A DNA stretch of 64,000 nt from Chryseobacterium gleum. Lineage in GTDB: Bacteria; Bacteroidota; Bacteroidia; Flavobacteriales_D; Sanyastnellaceae. The notes below the pieces were generated by a model. That model searched no databases, had not been told where the DNA came from, and saw nothing but the letters and a program-made list of their open reading frames with translations. The translations under genes and the position numbers were made by a program. The stretch spans positions 116,457 to 180,456 of the forward strand of contig CAMCVP010000002.1 of assembly GCA_945881835.1 (NCBI GenBank), given 5' to 3'. Shown piece by piece: positions 8,518-16,131 of the stretch; the first letter of the stretch is position 1, and every line of letters starts with the position of its first letter.

Positions 8518-9279
8518 ATGAAAACAATACTCATAACAGGAGCAGGCAGCGGAATTGGTGCCGCAGCGGCACATTCTCTTGCAGAAGAAGGAAACAACCG
8601 CCTAATTTTAGTGGGAAGGAACGAAGAAAAACTGAATGAAGTATTAGCAGGATTAATGCATTCAGAGAATCACTGCGTGCTTGCCGCCGACGTGCGAAAT
8701 GCTTCCGCATTTCGCGATGGACTCAAAAATATTTTAGGCGACGACAGCCTAGAATGCGTTTTCGCTAACGCTGGGGTCGGCGGAGAAAACGCCTACGGCG
8801 TAGAAGATCGTTGGGACGAAATTGTTTCAATCAACCTTACCGGAACATACGTCACTATCATGGAATGCCTGCCGTACCTCAGAAAATCAACGGCAACCTA
8901 CAAACACATTCTACTCACAAGCTCCATCCTAGCGCGTTTCGGTGTGCCGAATCACAGCGCGTACATCGCTTCAAAAACAGCGGTACTCGGACTCACACGC
9001 GCATGGGCCGTTGAATGGGCGCGAGAACAAATTTTAGTCAACGCCATTACACCCGGATGGGTAGAAACGCAAATGTCGAAAGACAGCATTCAACGATTAG
9101 CAAACAGAAGCGAGACGTCATACGAAGCAGCATACAACGAGCAAATGAACTACGTACCCACCGGAAGAATGGCGCAACCCGAAGAGTTAGGAAATTTTGT
9201 AGCGTTTCTTTTTTCAGGAAAACAAAATTCAATAACCGGACAAGCACTCGACATTAACAACGGAGCCCACATGCAATGA
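8518..9279 (+). CDS. Short-chain dehydrogenase/reductase
   Basis: A 253-residue classical SDR (3-oxoacyl-ACP-reductase-like), soluble and NAD(P)-dependent. The glycine motif TGAGSGIG is at residues 7-14 after a short beta strand. The NAG motif is in FANAGVGG. The catalytic Ser is in LLTSSILARFG and the Tyr/Lys pair in SAYIASKTAV. The C-terminal GRMAQPEELGNFVAFLFSG and the ending SITGQALDINNGAHMQ are typical of FabG-like members that dehydrogenate sugars or secondary alcohols. The ATG at 8518 is chosen because a promoter box lies at 8497-8504. The stop overlaps the start of the M28 peptidase gene (ATGA at 9276-9279). No pathway can be inferred from these two genes. Confidence 0.88.
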   Translation: MKTILITGAGSGIGAAAAHSLAEEGNNRLILVGRNEEKLNEVLAGLMHSENHCVLAADVRNASAFRDGLKNILGDDSLECVFANAGVGGENAYGVEDRWDEIVSINLTGTYVTIMECLPYLRKSTATYKHILLTSSILARFGVPNHSAYIASKTAVLGLTRAWAVEWAREQILVNAITPGWVETQMSKDSIQRLANRSETSYEAAYNEQMNYVPTGRMAQPEELGNFVAFLFSGKQNSITGQALDINNGAHMQ

Positions 9280-10664
9280 AGAAGATTTCATTACTCACTT
9301 TAGCACTTGTTATTCTTGGTTCAAAGACTAACGCGCAATTCACCAAGCAAGATTCTTCTGTGGTGAAAGGCTTCTATTCAGAGGCACTTTCAACGGCGCA
9401 AGCCTACAACGACTTGTACTACTTGTGTAAGAAAATTGGACATCGCATTGCGGGTTCAGAGGCGGCAGACAAGGCCATTCTATGGGGTGATTCCGTTTTG
9501 AAATCAATTCCTGCAGACAACGTTTTCCTTATGCCCGTAAAGGTTCCGAAATGGAAGCGCGGGAAGAAAGAATACGCTGCGATATACGTGGGTAAAAAGA
9601 AAACCGAAATCCCCGTGCGTGCTTTGGGAGGTTCCGTAGGAACAAACGGCACCCTTAAAGCAGAGGTGGTTGAAGTGAAAGACTTCGATGACCTGAAAGC
9701 GAAATGCGATCAAGTAAAAGGGAAAATAGTATTCATCAACAAAGCCTTCGATCCAGCGATCATCAACACCGGTTCTGCATACGGAAACACTTCGCCGATT
9801 AGAACCAACGGTGCTTCTGAAGCCGCGAAATACGGAGCAGTTGGTTGCATCATTCGTTCATTGACTTCAGCAGACGATAAGTTTCCACACACTGGAGCCA
9901 TGCGCTACAAGGAAGATGTGACAAAGATTCCAGCGGCTGCATTGAGCAGCCTCGATGCACATTTCCTGCACGAGGCCCTTCAATCTAATAAAAAAATCCT
10001 TTTCGAAATGCGCATGGAATGCGAGCGTTTCGACAGCGTCATGCAATCGAACGTAATCGGAGAAATCAAAGGAAGTGTGTATCCTGAAAAAATTATTGTC
10101 GTGGGCGGACACCTCGATTCGTGGGATGTGGGTGAAGGCGCACACGACGATGGAACCGGTATTGTGCAGAGCATGGAAGTGTTGCGCATTATGAAGGCAA
10201 CAGGATACAAGCCTGCATGCACCATTCGCGCGGTGCTTTATATAAACGAAGAGTTCGGTAACGACGGTGGAGAGACCTATGCGAAAGTTGCGAAAGAAAA
10301 AGGATGGGAACACGTGGCTGCCATTGAAAGCGACGGAGGTGGATTCACCCCGAAAGGCTTTAGTTGCGATGCGCAAGATGGTCAAGTGGAATGGGCGAAA
10401 TCACTCATGCCGTTCTTTGAACCATACAACTTGTATTCCTTCAAAAGAGGATGGAGCGGAGTAGACATTGGTCCGTTGAAAAACGGAAGCACTATGCTCT
10501 TCGCGTTAATGGTAGACGGACAACGTTACTTCGATTTTCATCACACAGACAATGACCGTTTCGAAAACGTAAACAAACGCGAATTGGAATTGGGCGCAGC
10601 GTCAATGGCTTCGCTGGTTTACTTCATTGATCAGAAAGTTCAGAAAGAAACACCGCAGAAATAA
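9276..10664 (+). CDS. M28-family zinc metallopeptidase, exported
   Basis: A 462-residue secreted or periplasmic aminopeptidase/carboxypeptidase. A signal peptide (MKKISLLTLALVILGSKTNA) is followed by a protease-associated insertion (about residues 95-240) and the M28 catalytic domain. Candidate di-zinc ligands are H279 in GGHLDSWD, D291 in HDDGTG, E326 next to the catalytic E325 in NEEFGNDGG, D353 in ESDGGG and H422 or H423 in DFHHTDND. All are present, so the enzyme should be active. Members trim N-terminal residues or dipeptides from imported peptides. It is translationally coupled to the SDR gene and ends two codons from the convergent 159-residue gene. Confidence 0.9.
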   Translation: MKKISLLTLALVILGSKTNAQFTKQDSSVVKGFYSEALSTAQAYNDLYYLCKKIGHRIAGSEAADKAILWGDSVLKSIPADNVFLMPVKVPKWKRGKKEYAAIYVGKKKTEIPVRALGGSVGTNGTLKAEVVEVKDFDDLKAKCDQVKGKIVFINKAFDPAIINTGSAYGNTSPIRTNGASEAAKYGAVGCIIRSLTSADDKFPHTGAMRYKEDVTKIPAAALSSLDAHFLHEALQSNKKILFEMRMECERFDSVMQSNVIGEIKGSVYPEKIIVVGGHLDSWDVGEGAHDDGTGIVQSMEVLRIMKATGYKPACTIRAVLYINEEFGNDGGETYAKVAKEKGWEHVAAIESDGGGFTPKGFSCDAQDGQVEWAKSLMPFFEPYNLYSFKRGWSGVDIGPLKNGSTMLFALMVDGQRYFDFHHTDNDRFENVNKRELELGAASMASLVYFIDQKVQKETPQK

Positions 10665-11144
10665 TTATCTGCCGTACATGTCTTTGTGCCAAGTATTCGC
10701 GAATGGCTTCCATTTAGAAGTGGTCCAATCGCCTACTGTGGCAACGGTTGTATCAAGAACAAGTGTTTCATCGGTAAGTCTATTCGCTTTGCGAAGCGCC
10801 CAGAACTGTGCAATTCCTTCCGTTTGAATTTCGTCATTCTCTTGGAACAACACAGTTAATCGATCGAATAAATTCACGCTAAGTATATCTCCAATGCGAA
10901 GCACTTCTCTGTTCAATTTATCTATGCTGCATCCGGAAGCGAGCATAATATTTTCATCAGCCGCAACAACCAGAATACGGTTCATTTCAATCCAAGCTTG
11001 TCCAGCCATTGCCCTTCCATGGTTGTTCCATCCTTCAAGAAATTGTTTCAATTCAGATTCAATGAAACTGCATTGCTCTGAAGAAAGTAATTTGTTTGAA
11101 GTGAAGACCCAAAGTCTAGCGTGAGGAGCAAGTTGAATTTCCAT
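10665..11144 (-). CDS. Small conserved protein often labelled 'ABC transporter ATPase'
   Basis: The 159-residue product resembles a short Bacteroidota protein commonly labelled ABC transporter ATPase, but it has no Walker A, Walker B or signature motif, so that label is unsupported. The sequence has FIESELKQFLEGWNNHGRAMAGQAWIEMNRILVVAADE, then CSIDKLNREVLRIGDIL, and ends in TWHKDMYGR; it is soluble, without signal peptide or membrane segment. The conserved GW, W and C-S-I-D positions could form a small-molecule pocket, but this is speculation. It begins two bases after the exosortase-partner gene, so it is the last gene of the exosortase operon. The function is unknown. Confidence 0.7.
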   Translation of the reverse strand: MEIQLAPHARLWVFTSNKLLSSEQCSFIESELKQFLEGWNNHGRAMAGQAWIEMNRILVVAADENIMLASGCSIDKLNREVLRIGDILSVNLFDRLTVLFQENDEIQTEGIAQFWALRKANRLTDETLVLDTTVATVGDWTTSKWKPFANTWHKDMYGR

Positions 11145-11146
11145 AA

Positions 11147-11689
11147 TTAGAAAGTGCGATTAAATAATTTTTTTGCTGGTATGAAAATGAGCACGAGCAC
11201 AGGCGATTGCAGAATACCCATGATTCCGCGAACTGCCGGATATACAGCTTCATTCTGATGGGTGATCTTCCCAAGAATGAACGCCAGTACAGCGAGAATC
11301 AGACAGACCCCTTCCACCAATAAAAACAATTGCATTTCTTTTTTATTGAATTGAAGAAAGTACAGCGCGAGAATATTCAGCAAGGTGAATGAAGCAATGG
11401 AAGCGAAGGTAATGACCCACTTCAATTTTGTAAGCTCCCCTTGGTTGAATGAGTAGAGCACCTCAATGGTTTCGTGACTGTAGTAATAATCGAAGTTCGA
11501 TTTGCTTTTTTCCGCAGTGAGCAAAGCAATTTTTGTTTCAGTGTTCTGGTTGAAGAATCCGGGAATTTGTGCTCCTTTTTCAAGAATAAAATTTACGTTC
11601 ACCTTGGCTTGTTCTTGGTAGAAGCCCATGGCGATCATTACGACGGCTATCGCAACAAGTATGAACTTATTTTTCTTCGGAATTGCCAT
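11147..11689 (-). CDS. Exosortase F system-associated membrane protein
   Basis: A 180-residue membrane protein expected to work with the neighbouring exosortase. It has an N-terminal helix (about residues 8-23), a polar region ending near SYYYSHETIEVLYSFNQGELTKLKW in outline, and three more hydrophobic helices, a layout matching the exosortase F-associated family of Flavobacteriia. The ATG at 11689 is preferred to the upstream in-frame codon at 11749, which would place a glycine-rich stretch (LRSGGGGRS) read from the exosortase gene before the first helix. Its start lies 23 bases inside the end of the exosortase gene. The molecular role (chaperone, anchor or subunit) is unknown. Confidence 0.75.
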   Translation of the reverse strand: MAIPKKNKFILVAIAVVMIAMGFYQEQAKVNVNFILEKGAQIPGFFNQNTETKIALLTAEKSKSNFDYYYSHETIEVLYSFNQGELTKLKWVITFASIASFTLLNILALYFLQFNKKEMQLFLLVEGVCLILAVLAFILGKITHQNEAVYPAVRGIMGILQSPVLVLIFIPAKKLFNRTF

Positions 11690-12194
11690 TTGCAGGGACA
11701 TACAACTTCGACCACCACCACCAGAACGCAAACACAACGGCGTAAACAAGAGCGGTAAATGTGTAATCGTGATTGAAGGCTAAATAATCTTCGTTCCAAT
11801 AAACAATGAATGCCAAGGCCATAATGCGAAGAACATTCATGAATTGAATCACGAATAGACCCAACGGAATGAACCAAAGTCTATTTTTGTTTGTTCCGGG
11901 ATAGGCCACAACAAAAATGATGAACAAGGCCATAAGTATCATTCCATCGCATGGAGCGCCCACCGTTACACCTGCAGTTCCGTCAATGGCAATGTGATTG
12001 CGGTATAGTCCGTCATCGAAAACGCGAATAGAAAAATTGAAGAGTTTGAGCAGGCCTTCCGCTCCTTTAACGAGAACGTCAACTAACATCTCATCAATTG
12101 CAGTCGAAGGAAGTAAATACAACTCGTAAAAAAAATACCATCCGAAATAGAGGATGGTACCAATGACAAAAAATCGAATGAGTGGATTTTTCAC
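11667..12194 (-). CDS. xrtF: Exosortase-family transpeptidase (XrtF-like)
   Basis: A 175-residue polytopic inner-membrane protein of the exosortase/archaeosortase superfamily, which cleaves C-terminal sorting signals and is thought to transfer the substrate to a surface carrier. The invariant triad is visible: C82 in VGAPCDGM, R123 in MNVLRIMAL and H142 in AFNHDYTF. Each lies next to a membrane segment (about residues 8-25, 84-97, 107-133 and 145-160). It is much shorter than proteobacterial EpsH (about 290 residues) and fits the compact Bacteroidota F-type class. The upstream gene encodes a candidate substrate, the downstream gene the F-associated partner, and the divergent neighbour is a polysaccharide co-polymerase, the classical exosortase context. 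The XrtF assignment is from memory of the family. Confidence 0.85.
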   Translation of the reverse strand: MKNPLIRFFVIGTILYFGWYFFYELYLLPSTAIDEMLVDVLVKGAEGLLKLFNFSIRVFDDGLYRNHIAIDGTAGVTVGAPCDGMILMALFIIFVVAYPGTNKNRLWFIPLGLFVIQFMNVLRIMALAFIVYWNEDYLAFNHDYTFTALVYAVVFAFWWWWSKLYVPANGNSEEK

Positions 12195-12201
12195 TGAGTA
12201 T

Positions 12202-12429
12202 TTAAGAAGCTTTTTTCTTTTTTAGATCGAAGGCTTTTTTTCCGCCTAATGCAGCACCTGCTGCGATTAGCAAGCTAACACCGCCATCGATTGGACAAAC
12301 TGTTCCAAACGGACCACCACAAGGAGCTGCACCTCCGCTAGGCGGAGTTGGCGGAGCTTGACAGAATCCGATTGCTGTAACACAGAAAAGGAAAATTGAC
12401 AAAGCGATTAGTTTTCTATATCGGTTCAT
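12202..12429 (-). CDS. PID-CTERM-like mini-protein, candidate exosortase substrate
   Basis: A 75-residue exported protein with three parts. Residues 1-24 are a signal peptide (ends GFCQ). Residues 25-45 are a proline- and glycine-rich linker with two cysteines, C37 and C45. Residues 46-75 form a sorting-signal-like tail: PIDGG, a short hydrophobic helix (VSLLIAAGAALGG) and a lysine-rich end (KKAFDLKKKKAS). This motif-helix-basic layout is the definition of an exosortase recognition tail, and it resembles the PID-type signal of Bacteroidota. After removal of both ends the mature peptide would be only about 22-26 residues. It starts the exosortase operon, seven bases before the enzyme gene. Alternatively it is a small membrane peptide with another role. 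Confidence 0.75.
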   Translation of the reverse strand: MNRYRKLIALSIFLFCVTAIGFCQAPPTPPSGGAAPCGGPFGTVCPIDGGVSLLIAAGAALGGKKAFDLKKKKAS

Positions 12430-12433
12430 GTCA

Positions 12434-12441
12434 CAAATATA
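12434..12441 (-). promoter_or_regulatory. -7 box of the exosortase operon
   Basis: On the minus strand TATATTTG is a perfect TAnnTTTG box. It ends four bases before the ATG of the mini-protein gene, so transcription should begin at or near the start codon. No clear -33 TTG is seen at the usual distance. Confidence 0.6.
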
Positions 12442-12504
12442 ATAGACTTTAAATTATTTCCACCTCTGATTGGGCTAAAATCTTTAATATTGACTAGCTT
12501 CCTT

Positions 12505-12512
12505 TATATTTG
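12505..12512 (+). promoter_or_regulatory. -7 box of the polysaccharide operon
   Basis: TATATTTG lies 18 bases before the ATG at 12531. An in-frame TTG at 12510 falls inside the box and is therefore unlikely to be the start codon. The upstream TTG (12490) is too close for a standard -33 element. Confidence 0.6.
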
Positions 12513-12530
12513 TCACTCTCGAGTGAACCC

Positions 12531-14939
12531 ATGGCTGAAACTAAATCAAATTTCCTAGACGCAGACGACCTAAGGCCCATATTACGGTTCTTGAATAAAA
12601 GTTGGTTCTGGATAGTAGGTTGTGCGCTTATTGCTTTTGTTGCTGCTTATTTTTACACACACAGACTTCCGAGCATATACGCTGCGAAAACTGAGATTCT
12701 TTTGCGTTCTTCTGAAACATACGATTACCAAAAAAGTATGTATAGCGAATTGGGTTACATCTCGCTCATGCAGGATGTTACCAATCAAAAGCGAATTATA
12801 GCATCTTATGACATCGTTGAAAAAAGTCTTGAGAAGTTAGATTATACCATTTCTTATTATTTGGTTGGAAGGGTGAAAACCTTGCAAGTAGATGAGTTCG
12901 ACGCGTTCAAGGTGAATTGTGATTGGAAGAAAATGTCCTCGGGGATGTATAACATTCCCATTAACATTAAGGTTCTAGATATTGGTCATTATGAACTGAG
13001 TTATGAGTATGCTGGGAAACTCACTTCCGCGACCTATGAATTCAACAAGGAGTACATGGAGCAGTTGTTCACCATACAGTTAGATCTAGCTTCTCATGTA
13101 GATGAGTCGCGACTTTCAACAGTAACTGATCAAAGTTTCCAAATTCGTGTTAGACCAATGAAGCAATTGGTCGACAAATACATGGGCGCGCTTGCTATTG
13201 AGAATGTGGAATACACGAGTATTTTGACGTTAACGTGTCAGGATGAACTTCCGACACGCGCGAAGATTTTTCTAGATACGTTGGCAAAAGTCTATATCGA
13301 TTACACTTTGTACAACGAGATTGCCATTAACGAGAACACCCAGGCCTACATTGACATTCAAATCAATAAAATCGTTAAGATTATTGATTCTTTGGAGTTG
13401 GCCATGGAGACCTTTAAAGATGCACGCGACATTCTTGATTTGAGCAAAGAGCAGGATGCTGCATTTGAAGCGCTTACGAATTCCGACATCTCACTGCGTG
13501 ATTTGGAATTGAGAAGAGAGTCCATTCAAGGGTTGGAAAATTTCTTGTTGAAGGAACCCGACCGAGCTGTTATTCCTCCAATGAACTACCTGCGTGAAGA
13601 AGACGGAACACTAACCGAATTGGTGAAGGATCTCTTCCAACTAAAACAAAAACGAAGTTCGTTGTTGGTAGATGTGAAAGCGCCTGATAAGCGTATTCAG
13701 CGCGTAGACTCTACCCTTCAAACTATTCGGAATAGTATTTTTAAATACACACGAGATACCAAAGTTGCAATCGACCAGCGTATTGCAGATTTGAAGTTGC
13801 AAATGGTTGATTTGGAGGCTGAGCTTGCGAACATTCCAAAAAGTGAAAGAGATTTAATGTCTATTGAACGAAAGCTGAAAGTTAACGAAGAGCTCTATAC
13901 CTTCTTGTTGGAAAAGAAAGCGAACACTGTAATTGCCCGCGCAGCAATCATTCCTCAAACAAGCGTCATTGAAGCCGCCCGTAATATGGGAGTTGTTGGC
14001 CCAGATCGCCAGAGTATTATTTATCTGTGGATTGGAGTTGGAATATTAATTTCTCTCCTGATTGGACTCGTTAGAATGTTATTCTTCGAACACATTGAGC
14101 ATTTGCGTGAACTGAAACAATTGACGAAACTTCCAGTAATTAGCGGTATTCCGCATTACGAGGAAATTGAACAAGACCCAATAGCCATTCATGCTAATCC
14201 GAGAGGAAACGTGAGTGAAGCTTTCCGAACACTTCGGACAAATTTGCAATACCTCCTTCCCGATAGCGGGCACAGTTTGATTTTGATATCTTCGTTGCAT
14301 CCTGGAGAAGGAAAGACGTTTATTTCAACCAACTTGGCAGCAACTTTGGCAAAGGCTTCAAAAAAAGTACTTTTATTAGACTTTGACTTGCACAAGCCTA
14401 AGGTTCACAAAATGTTCCGAACAACGAACACACAAGGGGTGAGCACGTATCTTATTGGGAAGGCAAGCTTTGAAGAGGTTGTCTTTCAATCCGATATTGA
14501 AAATCTAGATATTATTCTATCCGGACCAGTTCCTCCGAATGCGTCTGAGTTAATATTGAATGGGCGAGTAGACGAACTCATTGCCGAAGCATTGAAGCAT
14601 TACGATTATGTAATTATTGATACTCCGCCAATCATGCTTATTACAGATAGTTTGGTTCTATTGGCCAAAGTAGACCGAGGTATTCTTGTAATGAATACCC
14701 TAAAAGCCACAAAGCAAGGGGTAAATTATTTGGAAGATGTGCTTACTCAGAACAGTCTTTCAAACACGAGTATCCTGTTGAATAACATTAAGCAAAAACG
14801 CTGGAGGTACTATTACGGTAAGTACGCTTATCGCTATGGTTATGGATACGGATATGGATATGGTTATGGATACGGCTATGGTTACGGATATGGCTATGGC
14901 GGTTACGGTGAAGAAGGAAAGGGTAAGAAGAAAAATTGA
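12531..14939 (+). CDS. Wzc-like polysaccharide co-polymerase and tyrosine autokinase
   Basis: An 802-residue inner-membrane protein that controls chain length and export of a Wzy-type exopolysaccharide or capsule. A Wzz-type domain lies between TM1 (about residues 22-42) and TM2 (about 495-520), with a long coiled-coil stretch (about 260-470). The cytoplasmic BY-kinase domain has Walker A SLHPGEGKTF (K595), Walker A' LLLDFDLHKP and Walker B VIIDTPP (D697). The C-terminal tail has 17 tyrosines in about 45 residues, including (YG)11, the autophosphorylation cluster. The ATG at 12531 is chosen because the promoter box lies directly upstream. It heads an operon of sugar-modifying genes and diverges from the exosortase operon. 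Confidence 0.93.
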   Translation: MAETKSNFLDADDLRPILRFLNKSWFWIVGCALIAFVAAYFYTHRLPSIYAAKTEILLRSSETYDYQKSMYSELGYISLMQDVTNQKRIIASYDIVEKSLEKLDYTISYYLVGRVKTLQVDEFDAFKVNCDWKKMSSGMYNIPINIKVLDIGHYELSYEYAGKLTSATYEFNKEYMEQLFTIQLDLASHVDESRLSTVTDQSFQIRVRPMKQLVDKYMGALAIENVEYTSILTLTCQDELPTRAKIFLDTLAKVYIDYTLYNEIAINENTQAYIDIQINKIVKIIDSLELAMETFKDARDILDLSKEQDAAFEALTNSDISLRDLELRRESIQGLENFLLKEPDRAVIPPMNYLREEDGTLTELVKDLFQLKQKRSSLLVDVKAPDKRIQRVDSTLQTIRNSIFKYTRDTKVAIDQRIADLKLQMVDLEAELANIPKSERDLMSIERKLKVNEELYTFLLEKKANTVIARAAIIPQTSVIEAARNMGVVGPDRQSIIYLWIGVGILISLLIGLVRMLFFEHIEHLRELKQLTKLPVISGIPHYEEIEQDPIAIHANPRGNVSEAFRTLRTNLQYLLPDSGHSLILISSLHPGEGKTFISTNLAATLAKASKKVLLLDFDLHKPKVHKMFRTTNTQGVSTYLIGKASFEEVVFQSDIENLDIILSGPVPPNASELILNGRVDELIAEALKHYDYVIIDTPPIMLITDSLVLLAKVDRGILVMNTLKATKQGVNYLEDVLTQNSLSNTSILLNNIKQKRWRYYYGKYAYRYGYGYGYGYGYGYGYGYGYGYGGYGEEGKGKKKN
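14835..14900 (+). repeat. In-frame hexanucleotide repeat encoding (Tyr-Gly)11
   Basis: Eleven six-base units of the form TAY-GGN are contiguous, 66 bases in total, inside the kinase gene tail. Units differ only at the third codon positions. Changes in copy number would stay in frame and alter only the number of phospho-acceptor tyrosines. Confidence 0.95.
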
Positions 14940-14956
14940 AAGTAATAGTGTAAAGC

Positions 14957-15601
14957 ATGGTATCGCTCATTATTACAACCTACAATTACGCCGAATTTAT
15001 TGAACGAGCCATACGCAGTGGTTTAGATCAGTCTTTATCGAAATCCGATTTCGAAGTAATCGTTGTCAACGACGCTTCCACCGATGCTACTGAAGCAATT
15101 TTGGAGAATTATTTAGATGTTGTTAGGGTTTTTAATCTCAAGGAAAATCTTGGATTATCTGGAGCTAGGAATTATGGAATTCGCAAGGCTCGCGGACAGT
15201 TTGTGGCATTTTTAGATGCCGACGATTACTTGCATTCTGAGTCGCTTCGTGTACAAAATTTATTTCTCAACGAGAACAATGCATTCGATGCTGTTGCAAT
15301 AGATTATTATGTTGTGAACGAAAGAGGGCAGCACATTCAACACATTTCTGCTAGCGAAAAGCCAATAGCTTGCGGAATTATGTTTAGAAAAGACTACCTG
15401 TTCAACATTGGACTTTACGATGAAGATTTCAAGGCACGGGAAGAAGAAGATTTACGAATTAGATGGGAGCAAGCAGGCTATGGCATTTATCACATTCCAG
15501 TTCCATTGTACAGATATCGAATGCATGATAATAACCTCACGAAAGATGATCAGAAAATGTCTGATTCTCAATTGAAATTAAATCAGAAGCACAACAAATG
15601 A
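14957..15601 (+). CDS. Family 2 glycosyltransferase
   Basis: A 214-residue GT-A fold glycosyltransferase, expected to transfer a nucleotide sugar at the cytoplasmic face of the inner membrane. The N-terminal MVSLIITTYNYAEFIERAI is the family opening. VNDASTDATEAIL carries the nucleotide-binding aspartate, and FLDADDYL holds the DXD-type metal site. The region GLYDEDFKAREEEDLRIRWEQAGY supplies the catalytic-base segment (ED), and the C-terminus VPLYRYRMHDNNLTK is the acceptor-side R-H motif. It is shorter than many GT2 enzymes (250-300) but all core motifs are present. It starts 17 bases after the kinase gene and overlaps the next gene by four bases (ATGA). Confidence 0.92.
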   Translation: MVSLIITTYNYAEFIERAIRSGLDQSLSKSDFEVIVVNDASTDATEAILENYLDVVRVFNLKENLGLSGARNYGIRKARGQFVAFLDADDYLHSESLRVQNLFLNENNAFDAVAIDYYVVNERGQHIQHISASEKPIACGIMFRKDYLFNIGLYDEDFKAREEEDLRIRWEQAGYGIYHIPVPLYRYRMHDNNLTKDDQKMSDSQLKLNQKHNK

Positions 15602-16131
15602 TTAAATTTTTAGAGGGAAATCAGGTCTATTTGCGTCCGCTTACTATTGAAGATGCTAGCGATATTTATTTGAAATGGCTGAATGATGCCCATGTAACAC
15701 GTGGGTTGGCTTCAGGTTATTTTCCCACTACGCAGCAAGAACTTATTTATTATGTAAACGGTGCGCTGAGAGATCCGAACACAGTTTTCTTTGCATTGTG
15801 CGAAAAAGAAAGCAATCTACATATCGGTAATGTGAAAGTAGATCGCATAGATTGGGTAGCGCAAACCTGTGAAATCGGTTTAATCATTGGGGAATCATCT
15901 GCACGTGGAAGAGGTATAGGATTTGAAACCATGAACCTCGTGATTCAATATATTTTCGAAGAGTTAAATTTGAATAAAATAACCTTGGCTGTTTTTGAAA
16001 ACAATCCGGGGGCGTTGAAATTATATGAAAAATTAGGCTTTAAAGTGGAAGGAAGATTTGTGAAGCATGTTTTTAAAGAAGGTCGATTGTGGGATAAGAT
16101 TTATCTTTCATTATTCAATCCGAAGAAATAA
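15598..16131 (+). CDS. GNAT acetyltransferase (sugar N-acetyltransferase-like)
   Basis: A 177-residue GNAT-fold enzyme that transfers an acetyl group from acetyl-CoA to an amine. The start YLRPLTIEDASDIYLKWLNDAHV is the RimJ/RimL-type beginning, and the pyrophosphate-binding loop is seen as ESSARGRGIGFE. Further conserved segments are NLNKITLAVFENNPGALKLYEKLGF and GRFVKHVFKEGRLWDKIYLSLF, which resembles PseH and other nucleotide-amino-sugar N-acetyltransferases. It overlaps the glycosyltransferase gene by four bases and shares a base with the cytidylyltransferase gene, so an amino sugar intermediate in the same pathway is the likely acceptor. It could instead be a ribosomal-protein acetyltransferase; context argues against that. 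Confidence 0.82.
   Translation: MIKFLEGNQVYLRPLTIEDASDIYLKWLNDAHVTRGLASGYFPTTQQELIYYVNGALRDPNTVFFALCEKESNLHIGNVKVDRIDWVAQTCEIGLIIGESSARGRGIGFETMNLVIQYIFEELNLNKITLAVFENNPGALKLYEKLGFKVEGRFVKHVFKEGRLWDKIYLSLFNPKK

Noticed and set aside
11690..11749. Longer N-terminus of the exosortase partner
   Set aside because: It would be encoded inside the exosortase gene in another frame and adds a Gly/Arg-rich stretch before the first helix; the ATG at 11689 is preferred.
12510..12530. Upstream in-frame start for the Wzc-like gene
   Set aside because: The codon is TTG within the TATATTTG promoter box; the ATG at 12531 is better placed.
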